A stretch of 64,000 bases of DNA from Thinopyrum elongatum (taxonomy: Eukaryota; Streptophyta; Magnoliopsida; Poales; Poaceae), in assembly GCA_011799875.1 (NCBI GenBank), contig CM022300.1, positions 113,721,201-113,785,200 on the forward strand, read 5' to 3'. The notes beneath the pieces were generated by a model that worked only from the letters and a program-made list of their open reading frames with translations, was not told the origin of the DNA and ran no database searches. Position numbers and translations under genes: made by a program. Positions 42,152 through 54,289 of this stretch are shown in pieces. The first letter of the stretch is position 1, and each line of letters starts with the position of its first letter.

Positions 42152-44138
42152 TGATGTCGCTTGAACTACGTCGGTATTTCCCCAAAGAGGAAGGGATGAT
42201 GCAGCACAACTATGGTAGGTATTTCCCTCAGTTATGAAACCAAGGTATCAATCCAGTAGGAGAAGCAAGCAACACTATGTAAACGGTACCTGCACACAAA
42301 GAACAAATACTTGCAACCCGACGCATAAGAGGGGTTGTCAATCCCTCCATGGTAAAAAGATAAATAAATTTCTGGTAGATTGGATAAATAGCTCTTGATA
42401 AAATGCGAAATAAAAGAAATAATAAAAAAGTGCAGCAAGGTATTTTTGGGTTTTTGGAAATATAGATCCGAAAATAAAAGTGGCAAACAATAGATCGGAA
42501 AGCAAATATGATGAAGAATAGACCCGGGGGCCATAGATTTCACTAGTGGCTTCTCTCAAGAAATAGCACACGGTGGGTAAACAAATTACTGTTGGGCAAT
42601 TGATAGAACATCAAATAATTATGATGATATCCAGGCAATGATCATTATATAGGCATTACGTCCAAGATTAGTAGACCGACTCCCGCCTACATCTACTACT
42701 ATTACTCCACACATCGACTGCTATCCAGCATGCATCTAGTGTATTAAGTTCATGGAGAAACGGAGTAATGCAATAAGAACGATGACATGATGTAGACGAG
42801 ATCTATTCATGTAGGAATAGCCCCCATCTCGTTCCTTAATAGCAACGATACATGCATGTCTTGCTGCGCCTTCTATCATTGTGAAAGAACGTCCTTTATA
42901 TTCCAATGTGTCAATCGTCAAATGCTTCGGCAATTTCCCCGGGTCCGATGAAGCAATATAATTTTGAACCAGACCTTTTGACCTTTGGTTATCTTTCGTA
43001 GTAATAATATCTCGGGGTTTGCAACGAAAACTTGGTATATTGACTATACGACCATTAACTAAAATATGTCTATGGTTGACTAATTGGCGGGCCCCAGGAA
43101 TGGTTGAAGCCATACCCAATTGAAAAAGGATATTATCCAAACGCATTTCAAGTAATTGTAGTAAAACCTGGCCTGTTGACCTTTTTGCTTTTCCAGCGAT
43201 ATGTACATATCTAAGTAATTGTCGTTCTGTCAGACCATAATGAAAACACAATTTCTGTTTTTCTTGAAGACGAATACGATATTGCTCCTTTTTCCCAGAA
43301 TTGAATTTCGCACGATCGAACCCATCACAAAGCACCTCTTCCCATGGCAAGAAAAATCGATCTAGTCGGCCTAACTAAACCAAAGATTCAAAGAAGAACT
43401 ACGAGGCTATAAGTAATCATGCATAAAAGAGATCAAAGAACTCAAATAACTTTCATGGATATAGATCTGATCATAAACTCAAATTCATCGGATCCCAACA
43501 AACACACCGCAAAAAGAGTTACATCAAATAGATCTCCAAGAGACCATTGTATTGAGAATCAAAAAGAGAGAAGAAGCCATCTAGCTACTGCCTATGGACC
43601 CGTAGGTCTACAATGAACTACTCACGCATCATCGGAGAGGCACCAATGAGGATGATGAACCCCTCCATGATGGTGTCTAGATTGGATCTCGTGGTTCTGG
43701 AACTTGCGGCGGCTGGAATTGTGTTTCATCGACTCCCCTAGGGTTTTTGGAATATTGGGGTATTTATAGGGCAAAGAGGCAGTGAGGGAGGCCACCGAGG
43801 TGGGCACAACCCACCAGGGCGCGCCTGGGACCCTAGGCACGCCCAGGTGGGTTGTGACCCCCTCGGGGCACCCCTCTTGTACTTCTTTGGCCAAAGTTGT
43901 TCCTTCTGGTCCATAAAATTCTCCAAAAAGTTCCGCTGTGCTTGGACTCCGTTTGGTACTGATATTCTACGAAGTAAAAAACAAGCAAAAAACAGCAACT
44001 GGCACTGGGCACTATGTCAATAGGTTAGTCCCAAAAAAATGATATAAAGTTGCTATAAAATGATTGTAAAACATCCAAGAATGATAATATAACAGCATGG
44101 AAGAAGCAAAAATTATAGATACGTTGGAGACGTATCAG
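42152..44138 (-). mobile_element. Athila-type LTR carrying plastid DNA (LTR-4)
   Basis: It starts (minus) TGATACGTCTCCAACGTATC at 44138 and ends near 42152 (tgatgtcgcttgaactacg on the plus strand). It is 1987 bp long, about 420 bp more than its relatives, because a plastid rps4 segment lies in its middle (about 42890-43310). Outside that segment it aligns with LTR-3 and LTR-5. The right side continues into the polypurine end (gcatccccaagctt, 44139-44152). Confidence 0.8.
42890..43310 (-). pseudogene. rps4: Plastid rps4 fragment (NUPT) inside an Athila-type LTR
   Basis: On the minus strand an open frame (43350-42736) contains about 137 codons of chloroplast ribosomal protein S4. It runs from [18 protein letters not shown] to [14 protein letters not shown] and includes [20 protein letters not shown] and [19 protein letters not shown] (the S4 RNA-binding domain). 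The first ~36 and the last ~28 codons of S4 are missing. The frame's ends come from LTR sequence, so it is not a functional gene. Compared with the plastid protein as I remember it, LCFHYG (for LRFHYG) and LFQLGM (for LFRLGM) would be CGN to TGN/CAN changes, the mark of methylated CpG decay in the nucleus. The LTR sequence that the segment replaces is about 20 bp long in relatives. Confidence 0.92.
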
Positions 44139-44667
44139 CATCCCCAAGCTTAATTCCTACTTGTCCTCGAGTAGGTAAATGATAAAAACAGAATTTTTGA
44201 TGTGGAATCCTGCCTAACATGTTCATCACATATTCTTTTCTTTTATAGCACGGACATTTGGACTTTTATATGGTTCAAAGCAATAGTCTAGTTTTGACAT
44301 GAAGATTTCAATACTCAAGCATATCAACAAGCAACCATGTCTTTCAAAATATCAACACTAAAGAAAGTTATCCCTAGCCCATCATGCTCAATCCTTGATC
44401 CATTCGTGAAACACACTCGCATATTTGCTATACCCAATGCTCAAGTACGATCATAGTGCCCCTTAGTTGGTGCTTTATAAGAGAAGATGGAGACTCAAAT
44501 AAAAATAAAAATTGCATAAAGTAAATAGATAGGCCCTTCGCAGAGGGAAGTAGGGATTTGTAGAGGTGCCAGAGCTCAAAGCTTAAATTGAGAGATAATT
44601 TTTTTTGAGAGGCATACTTTTCCCATCAATGAAAACAATCGAGTAATTCCCAACACTTTCCATGCTA
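44139..44667 (-). mobile_element. Athila-type internal fragment next to LTR-4
   Basis: It starts with the polypurine complement gcatccccaagctt and is closely similar to 47668-48187. It stops at '...ttccatgcta', where a CACTA end begins, and is not resumed afterwards in matching form. It is non-coding. Confidence 0.7.
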
Positions 44668-46006
44668 CACTACAGGAATCAACTTCTTTGCCGTCTGCCA
44701 TGGCAGATGGCAAAGGAACGGAAAGCGGACAGCAAACCTCTTTGCCGTCAGCCGCTGACAGCAAAGCTGTCCGGCAAAGTAAGCTACGGTAAACAGCTTC
44801 TTTGCCTTCTGCTTTCCCACAGCTGACGGCAAAGACCATTTGCCGTTGGCGGCAGACGACAAAGAATGTGGATGGCAAAGAACTAACGTTTGCCACATTA
44901 GGTGGCTAACGGGAGGCTTTGCCGTCTGCCACCGATGGCAAACAACCCAAGTCTTTGCCGTCTGCCACGAACGGCAAAGTGACCAAATGGGTCAGCTCCT
45001 AGGTTGCGCAGGTTGCTGCCACATGGCTAGTTTACCGTCTGTGGCAGACGGCAAAGACTCCTTTGACGTCGGTGGCTCCCCAGGGTCGATAGGTGGGTTG
45101 GACCGACACTGTACCCTACATATGTCGTCCTTAATTCCCTGGTTTCATGGGGGTTGTTTGTATCGAGAGGCAGGTGCCACATCTAAATTGTACATTATTT
45201 GATATTTAAAACACATCACCCCTTCCAACATACATCATTTTGGGCTGCCTGCGGGCGGTGCTAGTTTTGTGTGGCCCCTCTCATGCGATTTTTTATGATG
45301 GTCCAATCTATTGGCCTAAGCGGTGTATTCTATCCATTTTTGATCGACAACAACAGGTTGCTTGACCAAGCGATAGATTCACTGGTTCGTCTTATGGTAG
45401 GTCATGGCAACATGCATGTATGACCAAAGTATGAGTACGTGCATGCGTTCTGCTGACAAGAAGTGGGGGCTGGGGCAAGCACCCTAGCTAGCTACAACCT
45501 TAGACTGTCATTATAGATAATATCCAAGGGGGGCTTTCCGGTTTGTGAGGCAGGTGCCACCAAAGTTGTGCATTGTGTATTTAAACATCACACCCTTTAT
45601 TCCTACATATATTTGGCCACCTCCAGGTGGTTGTTGACTTCTGGCCCCTCTCAACGATCTTCGACAATGTGCCCACCCGTGGGCCCACGCGGTCAAAGTT
45701 GTGCATTGGGAATTTGAACATCACACACCACCCTTTTCATTCATATATATTTGGGCCACATGCTGGTGTGGTTGTCTTCTGACCCTCTCTCATGTTTTTT
45801 TGCTGCAAAATGGTGCTATATATGAAGACTCGGATGACACGCAATGGACACGGGTGCACTGGTTTAACCATGTGCGATGCTACTGTGATTTAAAATCACC
45901 ACGACTGCGCAAGCGCGAGCAATTGTGGAGGCACTCGCTTAACCGTGTGTGATGCTACTACGCTGTAAAATCACCATGACAGCGCAAGCACGAGCAAGGG
46001 TGGAGG
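44668..46006 (+). mobile_element. CACTA transposon end (CACTA-3)
   Basis: It starts CACTACAGGAATCAACTTC after CTA (44665-44667). The next 400 bases contain at least eight copies, in both orientations, of the 'tttgccgtctgcc' / 'ggcagacggcaaag' motif, the well-known subterminal repeat of one grass CACTA group. Further right are three longer tandem units (45166-45800) and a duplicated block near 45860-46000 ('ttaaccgtgtgtgatgctac'). No transposase is present. The other end is missing: LTR-5 interrupts it at 46007, and only about 40 bases of it (47594-47632) follow. Confidence 0.75.
45166..45800 (+). repeat. Three diverged tandem units with TATA-like core in CACTA-3
   Basis: Units near 45166-45310, 45546-45670 and 45695-45800 share 'gaggcaggtgccac', 'aagttgtgcatt', 'tatttaaacatcaca', 'catatatttgg' and 'gtggcccctctca', in order; the third has lost the first block. 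The 'tatttaaac' core lies in each. A promoter-like repeat and a plain subterminal repeat are both possible. Confidence 0.5.
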
Positions 46007-47593
46007 TGACGGTAGCTTGAATCTGCGTTGGTATTTCCCCAAAGAGGAAGGGATGATGCAGCACAACTACGGTAAGTATTTTCCTCAGTTATGAAACCAA
46101 GGTTATCAATCCAGTAGGAGAACCAAGCAACACTATGTAAACAGTACCTGCACACACAGAACAAATACTTGCAACCGCGCCCGTAAGAGGGGTTGTCAAT
46201 CCCTCTACGGTAAAAAGATAGATTAAATTGTATGAGATTGGATAAATAGATCTAGCAGAAACACAAAATAAAATAAGTAAAGAAAAAGTGCAGCAAGGTA
46301 TTTTTGGGTTTTTGGAATAATATATCTGAAAACAATATGATAGAAGATAGACTCGGGGGCCGTAGATTTCACTAGTGGCTTCTCTCGAGAAAATAGCATA
46401 CGGTGGGTAAACAAAGTACTGTTGGGCAATTGATAGAAGAGCAAATAATTATGACGATATCCAAGGCAATGATCATGTATATAGGCATCACGTCCAAGAT
46501 TAGTAGACCTACTCCTACCTGCATCTACTACTATTACTCCACACATCGACCGCTATCCAGCATGCATCTAGTGTAATAAGTTCATGGAGAAACGGAGTAA
46601 TGCAATAAGAACGATGACATGATGTAGACAAGATCTATTCATGTAGGAATAGACCCCATCTTTTTATCCTTAATAGCAATGATACATGTGTGCCTCGCTA
46701 CCACTTCTATCACTGGGTGAGGACACCGCAAGATTGAACCCATCACAAAGCACCTCTTCCCATTGCAAGAAAAATCAATCTAGTTGGCCTAACTAAACGA
46801 AAGTTTCGGAGAAGAAATACGAGGCTATAATAATCATGCATATAAGAGATCAAAGAAGACTCAAATAATATTCATAGATAGATCTGATCATAAACTCACA
46901 CTTCATCGGATCCCAACAAACACACCGCAAAAAGTCATTACATCAAATAGATCTCCAAGAACATCGAGGAGAACATTGTATTGAGAAACAAAAAGAGAGC
47001 AGAATTCATCTAGCTACTGCCTACAGACCCGTGGGTCTATGGTGAACTACTCACGCATCATCGGAGGAGCACCAATGAGGATGATAAACCTCTCTGTGAT
47101 CGTGTTCCCCTCTGGCAGAGTGCCGGAATAGGGCTCTAGATTCAATCTCGTGGTTCTGGAACTTGCGGCGGCTGGAATTGTGTTTCGATGACTCTCCTAG
47201 TGTTTCTGGAATATCTGAGTATTTATAGAACTGAGAGGCGGTGGAGGAGACCTCCATGGGCCCCACCACCCATCAGGGCACGCCACTGGCCTCTAGCGCG
47301 CCCAGGTGGGAGGTGGGCCCCATGCCCCCCTCAAGCACTTTCTTGGTTCCCAAGTTGTCTTCTAGACTGAAAAAAATCTCCAAAAAGTTTCGCTTCGTTT
47401 GGACTCCGTTTGATATGGATATTCTGCGAAGTAAAAAACAAGCAAAAAACAGCAACTGTCACTGGGCACTATGTCAATAGGTTAGTCCCAAAAAGTGATA
47501 TAAAGTTGCTATAAAATGAATGTAAAACATACAAGAATGATAATATAACAGCATGGAACAATAAAAAATCATAGATACGTTGCAGACGTATCA
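46007..47593 (-). mobile_element. Athila-type LTR, probably solo (LTR-5)
   Basis: The plus strand starts TGACGGTAGCTTG and ends GCAGACGTATCA. It is 1587 bp long and close to LTR-4 without the plastid segment. It is flanked by GGAGG (46002-46006) and GGAGA (47594-47598), a 5-bp duplication with one change. Both sides continue with the same CACTA-3 repeat ('cttaaccgtgtgtgatgc'), so it looks like a solo LTR inserted in CACTA-3. The alternative is the 3' LTR of the element at 47668, moved by rearrangement. Confidence 0.72.
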
Positions 47594-47667
47594 GGAGACA
47601 CTGGCTTAACCGTGTGTGATGCAAGTGTATCAGGAGACGTATCAGGAGATATGTTGGAGACGTATCA
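47594..47667. other. Scrambled junction of CACTA-3, LTR end and short repeats
   Basis: Within 74 bases there is a CACTA-3 piece (ggagacactggcttaacc to gatgcaagt), two copies of 'gtatcaggaga', and the last 20 bases of an Athila-type LTR (gatatgttggagacgtatca, 47648-47667). The internal region of the next element starts at 47668. The pattern of short repeated words at a join is typical of end-joining with filler DNA. Confidence 0.6.
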
Positions 47668-50062
47668 ACATCCCAAAGCTTAATTCCTGCTCGTCCTCGA
47701 GTAGGTAAATGATAAAAATAGAATTTTTGATGTGGAATGCTGCCTAACATGTTCATCACATATTCTTTTCTTTTGTAGCATGGACATTTGGACTTTTAGA
47801 TGGTTCAAAGCAATAGTCTATCATTGACATGAAAACTTCAATACTCAAGCATATCAACAAGCAACCATGTCTTTTAAATATCAACACTAAGGAAAGCTAT
47901 CCCTAGCCCATCATGCTCAATCATTGATCCATTCATGAAACACACTCAAAAATTAGCTACATCCAATGCACAAGTATGATCATAGTGCTCCCTAGTTTGT
48001 GCTTTATAAGAGAAGATGGAAACTCAAATAAAATTAAAAATTGCATAAAAGTAAATAGATAGGCCCTTCGTAGAGGAAGCAGAGATTTGTAGAGGTGCCA
48101 GAGCTCAAAGCAGAGATAATTTTTTTTGAGAGGCATGCTTTTCCCTTCAACAAAAACGACCGAGTAGTTCCCAATACTTTCCATGCTAGATACATCATAG
48201 GCGGTTCCCAAACATAATATAAAGTTTATCCCTTTTTCCACCATTCTTTCACAATCCATGGCTAGCCGTATCCACGGGTGCCTTCCATACCAACACTTTC
48301 CAAGGAATTTATTATTTGACAGCATAAAGTAAATTTCTTTTTCATTTCGGGACTGGGCATCCCTATTACCGCCACACTCTCATGTAATGACAAGTGAATA
48401 AACACTCATCTTGAGAATAACACATCTAGCATGGAAAAATATTTGCCACCCCCTGCCGCTTCATGAGCGGTACGGGTAGGTATGGTAGACTCATATGGCA
48501 TAACTGGGTTTAAGGATTTTGGATGCACAAGTAGCATTCCCACTTAGTACAAGGAAAGGATAGCAAATAGATTGAGAAGCAACCAACCAAGAAACGAAAA
48601 TTCTCATAAATGAGCATTAAGCATAACTAACACCGAATAATGCACCACAAGTAGGATGTAATTTCATTGCATAACAATTGAATTTCGTGCTTGCATAGGG
48701 AATCACAAACCTTAACACCAATATTCTTACTAAAGCATAATTACTCACCAACATGACTCATATATTACTATTATCATATCTCAAAACTATTACAAAGAAT
48801 CAAGTTTATTTTGTCCAATGATCTTCATGAAAGTTTTTATTATATCCCTCTTGAATATCTATAACTTTGGGACTTATTTCATATATTGCAATTGCTTTTG
48901 ACAAGCTCAAACAAATTTAAGTGAAGAACATGAGGATAAATTTTTTTTGTCTCTCAAAATAATATAAGTGAATCATGAGAGAATTTATTAAAAAAAATAC
49001 TAACTCTCAAATTAATCTAAGTAAAGCATGAGAGTATTTCTTCAAAAATTAAAGAACCACCGTGATAAAAAAAAGATATAAGTGAAGCACTAGAGCAATC
49101 CCATAGCTCAAAAAAATTAAGTGAAGCACATAGAGCAATTCTAACAATCATAGCATAATTATGGCTCTCTCAAATAGGTGTGTCCAGCAAGGATGATTGC
49201 GACAAACTAAAAAGCAAAGAATCATATAATACAAGACTCTCCAAGCAAAACTCATGATATGTGATGAATAAAAATATAGCTCCAAGTAAAATTACCGATG
49301 GTTGTTAGAAGAAAGAGGGGATTCCTTCCGGGGCATCCCCAAGCTTAGTTGCTTGGTTCTCCTTGAATATTACCTTGGGGTGCCATGGTCATCCCCAAGC
49401 TTAGGCTCTTTTCACTCCTTATTCCTTCATCCATCATGATCTCACCCAAAACTTGAAAACTTCAATCACACAAAACTTAACAAAAACCTTCGTGAGATCC
49501 GTTAGTATAATAAAGCAAATCACCACTCTAAGTACTGTTGCAAACCCATTCATATTTTATTATTGCATTGTACCTACTGTATTCTAACATTACCATGGCT
49601 TATACCCCCTGATACAATCCATAGATTCATCAAAATAAGCACACAATGCAACAGAAACAGAATCTGCCAAAACAGAATAGTTTGTAGTAATCTGGACTCT
49701 AACCATACTTCTGTAACACCAAACATTCTAAAAAATTAGGAAAACTTAGGAAATTTGTATATCAATCTTGTGTAAAAATATTCAGAATATTTCGTCGCTT
49801 CTGTTATTTTTTTAAATTCTGCTACTGGACGCAAAAGTTTCTGTTTTTCAACAAGATCAAATCAACTATCACCCAACATGATCCTAAAGGCTTTACTTGG
49901 CACAAACACTAATTAAAACATAAAAACCACAATCATAATAGTAGCATAATTGTGCAAACACTCAAGAACAGAAAGAAAAAGGTAAAAATAAATTTTATTC
50001 ATTGGGTTGCCTCCCAACAAGCGCTATCATTTTATGCCCCTAGCTAGGCATAATGCATAGAT
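47668..50062 (-). mobile_element. Athila-type gag-protease element, non-coding 3' half
   Basis: AT-rich DNA without genes, collinear with internal regions 1 and 2. The polypurine side at 47668 is mutated (acatcccaaagctt), and the 14-mers recur at 49333-49346 and, with a change, 49389-49402. The junction block 'ttgcctcccaacaagcgct' is at about 50006-50024, just before the protease stop at 50063. The element's own 3' LTR is reduced to 20 bases at 47648. No RT or integrase occurs, so the element is non-autonomous or deleted. Confidence 0.72.
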
Positions 50063-51600
50063 TCAAGTATTGTCATCTTTGGTTTTTGCCCCATAGGTTG
50101 CCCTCATGATTGATTCATATGGTGGATTAATTCTTGTTCTAGGTATGTGTTCCATACCCTTTCTTAGTGGAAATTGAAATTTAATATTCCCTTCTTTCCT
50201 ATCAACCATGACACCTATAGTTCGTAAAAATAGTCTACCAAGTATGACGGGACAAGACGGATTGCAATCAATATCAAGAACAATAAAATCTATGGGCACA
50301 TAGTTTTTATTTGCAAGAATAAGAATATCATTAATTCTTCCCAAAGGCTTTTTAATAGTAGAATCCGCCAAGTGCAAATTAAGAGAACACTCTTAAATAT
50401 TGGTGAGACCAAGCACATCACATAGAGATTTCGGAATTGTGGAAACACTAGAACCCAAATCACATAAAGCAAAGCGCTCATAATTGTTAATCTTGACTTT
50501 AATGGTAGGTTCCCACTCATCATATAATTTTCTAGGAATTGAAATCTCTAATTCCAACTTTTCTTCTAAAGCTTTCATCATCTCTTCTACAATATGTTTA
50601 GTAAAAGCTTTATTTTGTTCATAGGCATTGGGTGAATTTATCATGGATTGCAACAAAGAAATACTTTCAATCAAAGAGCAGCTATCATAATTAATGTCTT
50701 TGTAATAAAACAGAGTGGGCACATCACTAGTTAAAGTTTTGACCTCTCCAAACCCACTTTTATCAATTTTTGAACAAGATTTTCACCCTCCGAATTATGA
50801 GGACGCCTTCTAGCTAAAGTTGACTCTTCTTCATTCCTCTTTTCATCAAGTTTAATATTACTAAACAAGGAATCAATAGAAGAAACACCAATCATTTTAA
50901 GATCTTCATCATTGTTATGAAAGCAATCAGTAGAAAATGCTCTTTCTAAAAATTCTCTTTTAGCTCTAAGCATAGCGGTTCTTTTCTTACTTTCATCCAT
51001 AGAAACATATAAAGCTTTCATTGATTCATTGACATCAGCCTTAGGTGGAAAAACTTTAATCTTGAGATTTTTTACATCATGGGAAATTCTATCAATGCTT
51101 CTAGACATATCATCAATCTTATTCAACTTTTCTTCTATCGTAGTATTGAAAACTTATTGAGCATTAATAAATTATTTAATATTACTCTCGAGATCAGAGG
51201 GGTTCATATTATTATTGTAAGAATAATTACATAGGAATTGCCATAATTATTAGAGGAATTTCCAGGAAAATGCCTTGGATTAAAATTACCTCTATAAGCA
51301 TTGTTATTAAAATTGTTTCGCGAGACAAAATTCACATCTACGGGATCACTATTTTGCTCAATCAAAGTAGACAAAGGCACATCATTAAGATCAATAGGAT
51401 CATTTTTACTAGCAACCAATTTCATAAGAGCATCAACTTTTTCACTCAAAGTACTAATTTCTTCAACCGAATTAAATTTTTTACTAGTAGATGCTCTTTC
51501 GGTATGCCACTGTGAATAATTTGCCATAATATTATCTAGCAATTTAGTAGCATCACCCAAAGTAATCTCCATAAAAGTACCACCCACGGTGGAATCTAAA
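50063..51600 (-). pseudogene. Athila-type gag C-terminus and aspartic protease, broken
   Basis: Reading down from 51600, gag continues with GGTFMEITLGDATKLLDNIM and VEEISTLSEKVDALMKL (coiled coil), and an asparagine-rich stretch (SRNNFNNNAYRGNFNPRH). Between 51126 and 50731 lies a charged region (KKRTAMLRAKREFLERAF). After a frameshift near 50745 the protease follows: VKINNYERFALCDLGSSVST with the catalytic DLGS (usual DLGAS/DTGA), then KSLCDVLGL, a TAA at 50393-50395, HLADSTIKKPLG and the conserved VILGRLFLRT. It ends at 50063 without any polymerase. The joined protein would package and process RNA; it is inactive here. Confidence 0.8.
51596..51600 (+). repeat. Target-site duplication CTAAA (left copy)
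   Basis: CTAAA at 51596-51600 and 55707-55711 flanks the long solo LTR. Both copies lie inside the gag coding DNA of the host element, whose reading continues across the insertion. Confidence 0.93.
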
Positions 51601-53087
51601 TGTGACGCCCCCGGCCCGATCGTGCACTAATCATACACGCAAATGCACACGATCAAGCCTAAGGACTCACGGGAAGATATCACAACACAACTCTAAAACA
51701 TAAATAAAGTCATACAAGCTTTATATTACAAGCCAGGGGCCTCGAGGGCTCGAATACATAAGCTTGCGAACAAGCGTCAGCGGAAGCATCAGATATCTGA
51801 GTACAGATATGAAATAGAAACAGAAAGGCCTTTAGGAAGGCGGGGCAAAAGAAAACACTACGATCGAAAGGCACAAGGCCTCCTGCCTGGGACCCTCCGA
51901 TCCTACTCCTGGTCGTCAGTCAACTCGTAATAGTATCCATCCTCTGGGTAGTAGTAGTAACGATCGTCGGGGCATCTGTCTCAGGGGGCTCCATCCTCTG
52001 GTCACGTCAAACTGATATGGGGAGAAAAAGGAAAACAAAGCAACCGTGAGTACTCTGAAGTACTCAGCAAGCAAGGATCTACACTACATATGCAACATTT
52101 TCAAGGGGAGGCTGTATATGTGGACTGGGCTGCAGAAATGCCAGAATAGAGAGAAGGCCTAGTCCTATCGAAGACTAGCATCTTCAGCGATCTTGCAGCA
52201 GTAGAAGAGAGTAGAACAATACCATATAATGTAGCAGTAATAATATCAACCTCACCCAGAGATCCTTTCTCGACTCCCTGCGAGAAAGCAATCCCAGAGC
52301 CATAAAGTCATCAAACCTCGTCCTGAGATCCCTTCTCGACTCCCTGCGAGAAGCAATCCCAGAGCCATATATACAGGTCTCATCACAGGTATCCAGTTCT
52401 AAATTGTATCAATCAGGATACAACTCCGAGTGTCCTTTACCGTAGGACCGGCTATCGATAGAAGTGTTCTTCCCTGCAGGGGTGCACCAACTTACCCAAC
52501 ACGCTCGATTAACTTCGGCCGGACACACTTTTCTGGGTCATGCCCGGCCTCGGCCAAACGACACATCGCAACCCTACCTACAGCTCAGCAGAGAGGTCCC
52601 CGCCGGTCTACATCCTAAGCGCAAGGGGGTCTTGGCCATCGCCCCTCGCCCTCCGGGTCGTTGCGTACATGGCCCAGATCCAAGCACCACCGAAATGGCG
52701 CCAATCACTCCATGCCGCACTGCTGAACTGGACGTCTGACAGAGCTTTCGGCTGATGCATACGATGCAGAACGCCCATACTATGCCCACGTGATGGTTAG
52801 TGCTATCAGACCAGAGGTCTGCTCGAATCAAATATCCAAATCGTTAGGACTAGGGCTTGCGGTAACGAGCAGAGACTCACGAAAGATGTGACCCCGTCGC
52901 CCCGTCTCGAGGACTTGCGGCAAGGGCCAAGAATGCCCGGCCGCGCCTCGTATTCACCACTCGGGCACCACACTGGCAACCCGCCTTCACATCACACGCG
53001 GGTACCCCTCAGGGTCGACCCGCCTTTCCAAGTGACATTGTAAGGTCCAAGTATCCGTGTGTCCATAACATCAGGGAATCCGAGGTA

Positions 53088-53284
53088 TCACCCTCATTGA
53101 ATTCCCACTCGATGTATCCGTCAAGGTGAACTAGGAGGGATCACCCTCACTGGGTCCACACTTGAGGTGTTGTAGGACAGCGTCGTTATCGGAAGCGGTG
53201 AAGGAGGAATCACCCTCGATGACCACGACCGAATAACTACTCTACAGAGTTAACATCAGAAGTGCTACCTGAGGTTTCACCCTC
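53088..53284. repeat. Four spaced TCACCCTC boxes in long LTR copy B
   Basis: Boxes at 53088-53095, 53141-53148, 53210-53217 and 53277-53284 have spacings of 53, 69 and 67 bp, almost the same as in copy A (54, 67, 66), even though the intervening DNA differs by substitutions and gaps. Confidence 0.72.
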
Positions 53285-54289
53285 GACACTCGATAGTAAC
53301 GCTGCAGTGTCGTTACAACTAAGGGGGGTGATGTGCGGTGTCGGGTCCTGGTCTTCAATCCCATTGATCGGGTCTTCTGACGATCCAGCGCGGCAGTCGG
53401 GATAAGTGGGGTCACTGATAGGTCTCTACCCAGCCTAGACTAAACAGTTTAGGATATGTAGGAAATTATCAACAGCAGGTTACAATGAACAGGCTATGCA
53501 TCAGAATAGGTAAAGCAGCAGCAGCAGTAATTCTAATGCAAGCATGAGGAATTTAGAATGGGCGATATCGGGATGATCAAAGGAGGGGCTTGCCTGGTTG
53601 CTCGGCGGCAAGGGCAAGGTCGTCTATGGTGTCTTCGGGATCCGGAGCTGCGTCGGTCTCGGGGACGACGTCAGGGTCGGGGGGCTATCGAGAGAGAAGA
53701 GGGGGAGGAAACAGTATAAATATATAGCAAACATGAGCATGACAAATACGATACACGGTGCTAGGGGTAGTCTAACGCAGCATCACACGTAACAGACGGA
53801 GCGGGAGAATATCTGACGATATTTCCCGGGTCTTTGGAATTATCGGACAAAGGATAAGAGGGGAACGGTTGCAAGTTCGGATAGTTAGAGACGCGTGACG
53901 GACGAACGGACCGCGTATTCAGATTCGTCTCGTCGTTCTGAGCAACTTTCATGTACAAAGTATTTTCATCTGAGCTACGGATTATTTAATATGATTTTCT
54001 AAAGTTTTTATTAATTTCTGGAATTTAATTAATTATTTAAATTAACATTATCCGAAACAGTGTCATGCTGACGTCAGCATGCGTCCTGACATGTGGGTCC
54101 CACATGTCATAGACTGTTAGGTTAATTAGTGATTAACTATTTAATTAACATTTAATTAAACTAATTAATTAAATTAGACTAATCTAAACAGTGTTAATTA
54201 ACTAATTAGTTAACTATTAATTTTAATTAGATTATTTATTTTTTATTTTTATATATATATATATACATTTTTTTTTAACAGGGGCTGGG

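Noticed and set aside
42736..43350. A functional nuclear gene for ribosomal protein S4
   Set aside because: Both ends of the plastid protein are missing, the terminal codons come from LTR sequence, and there is no transit peptide.
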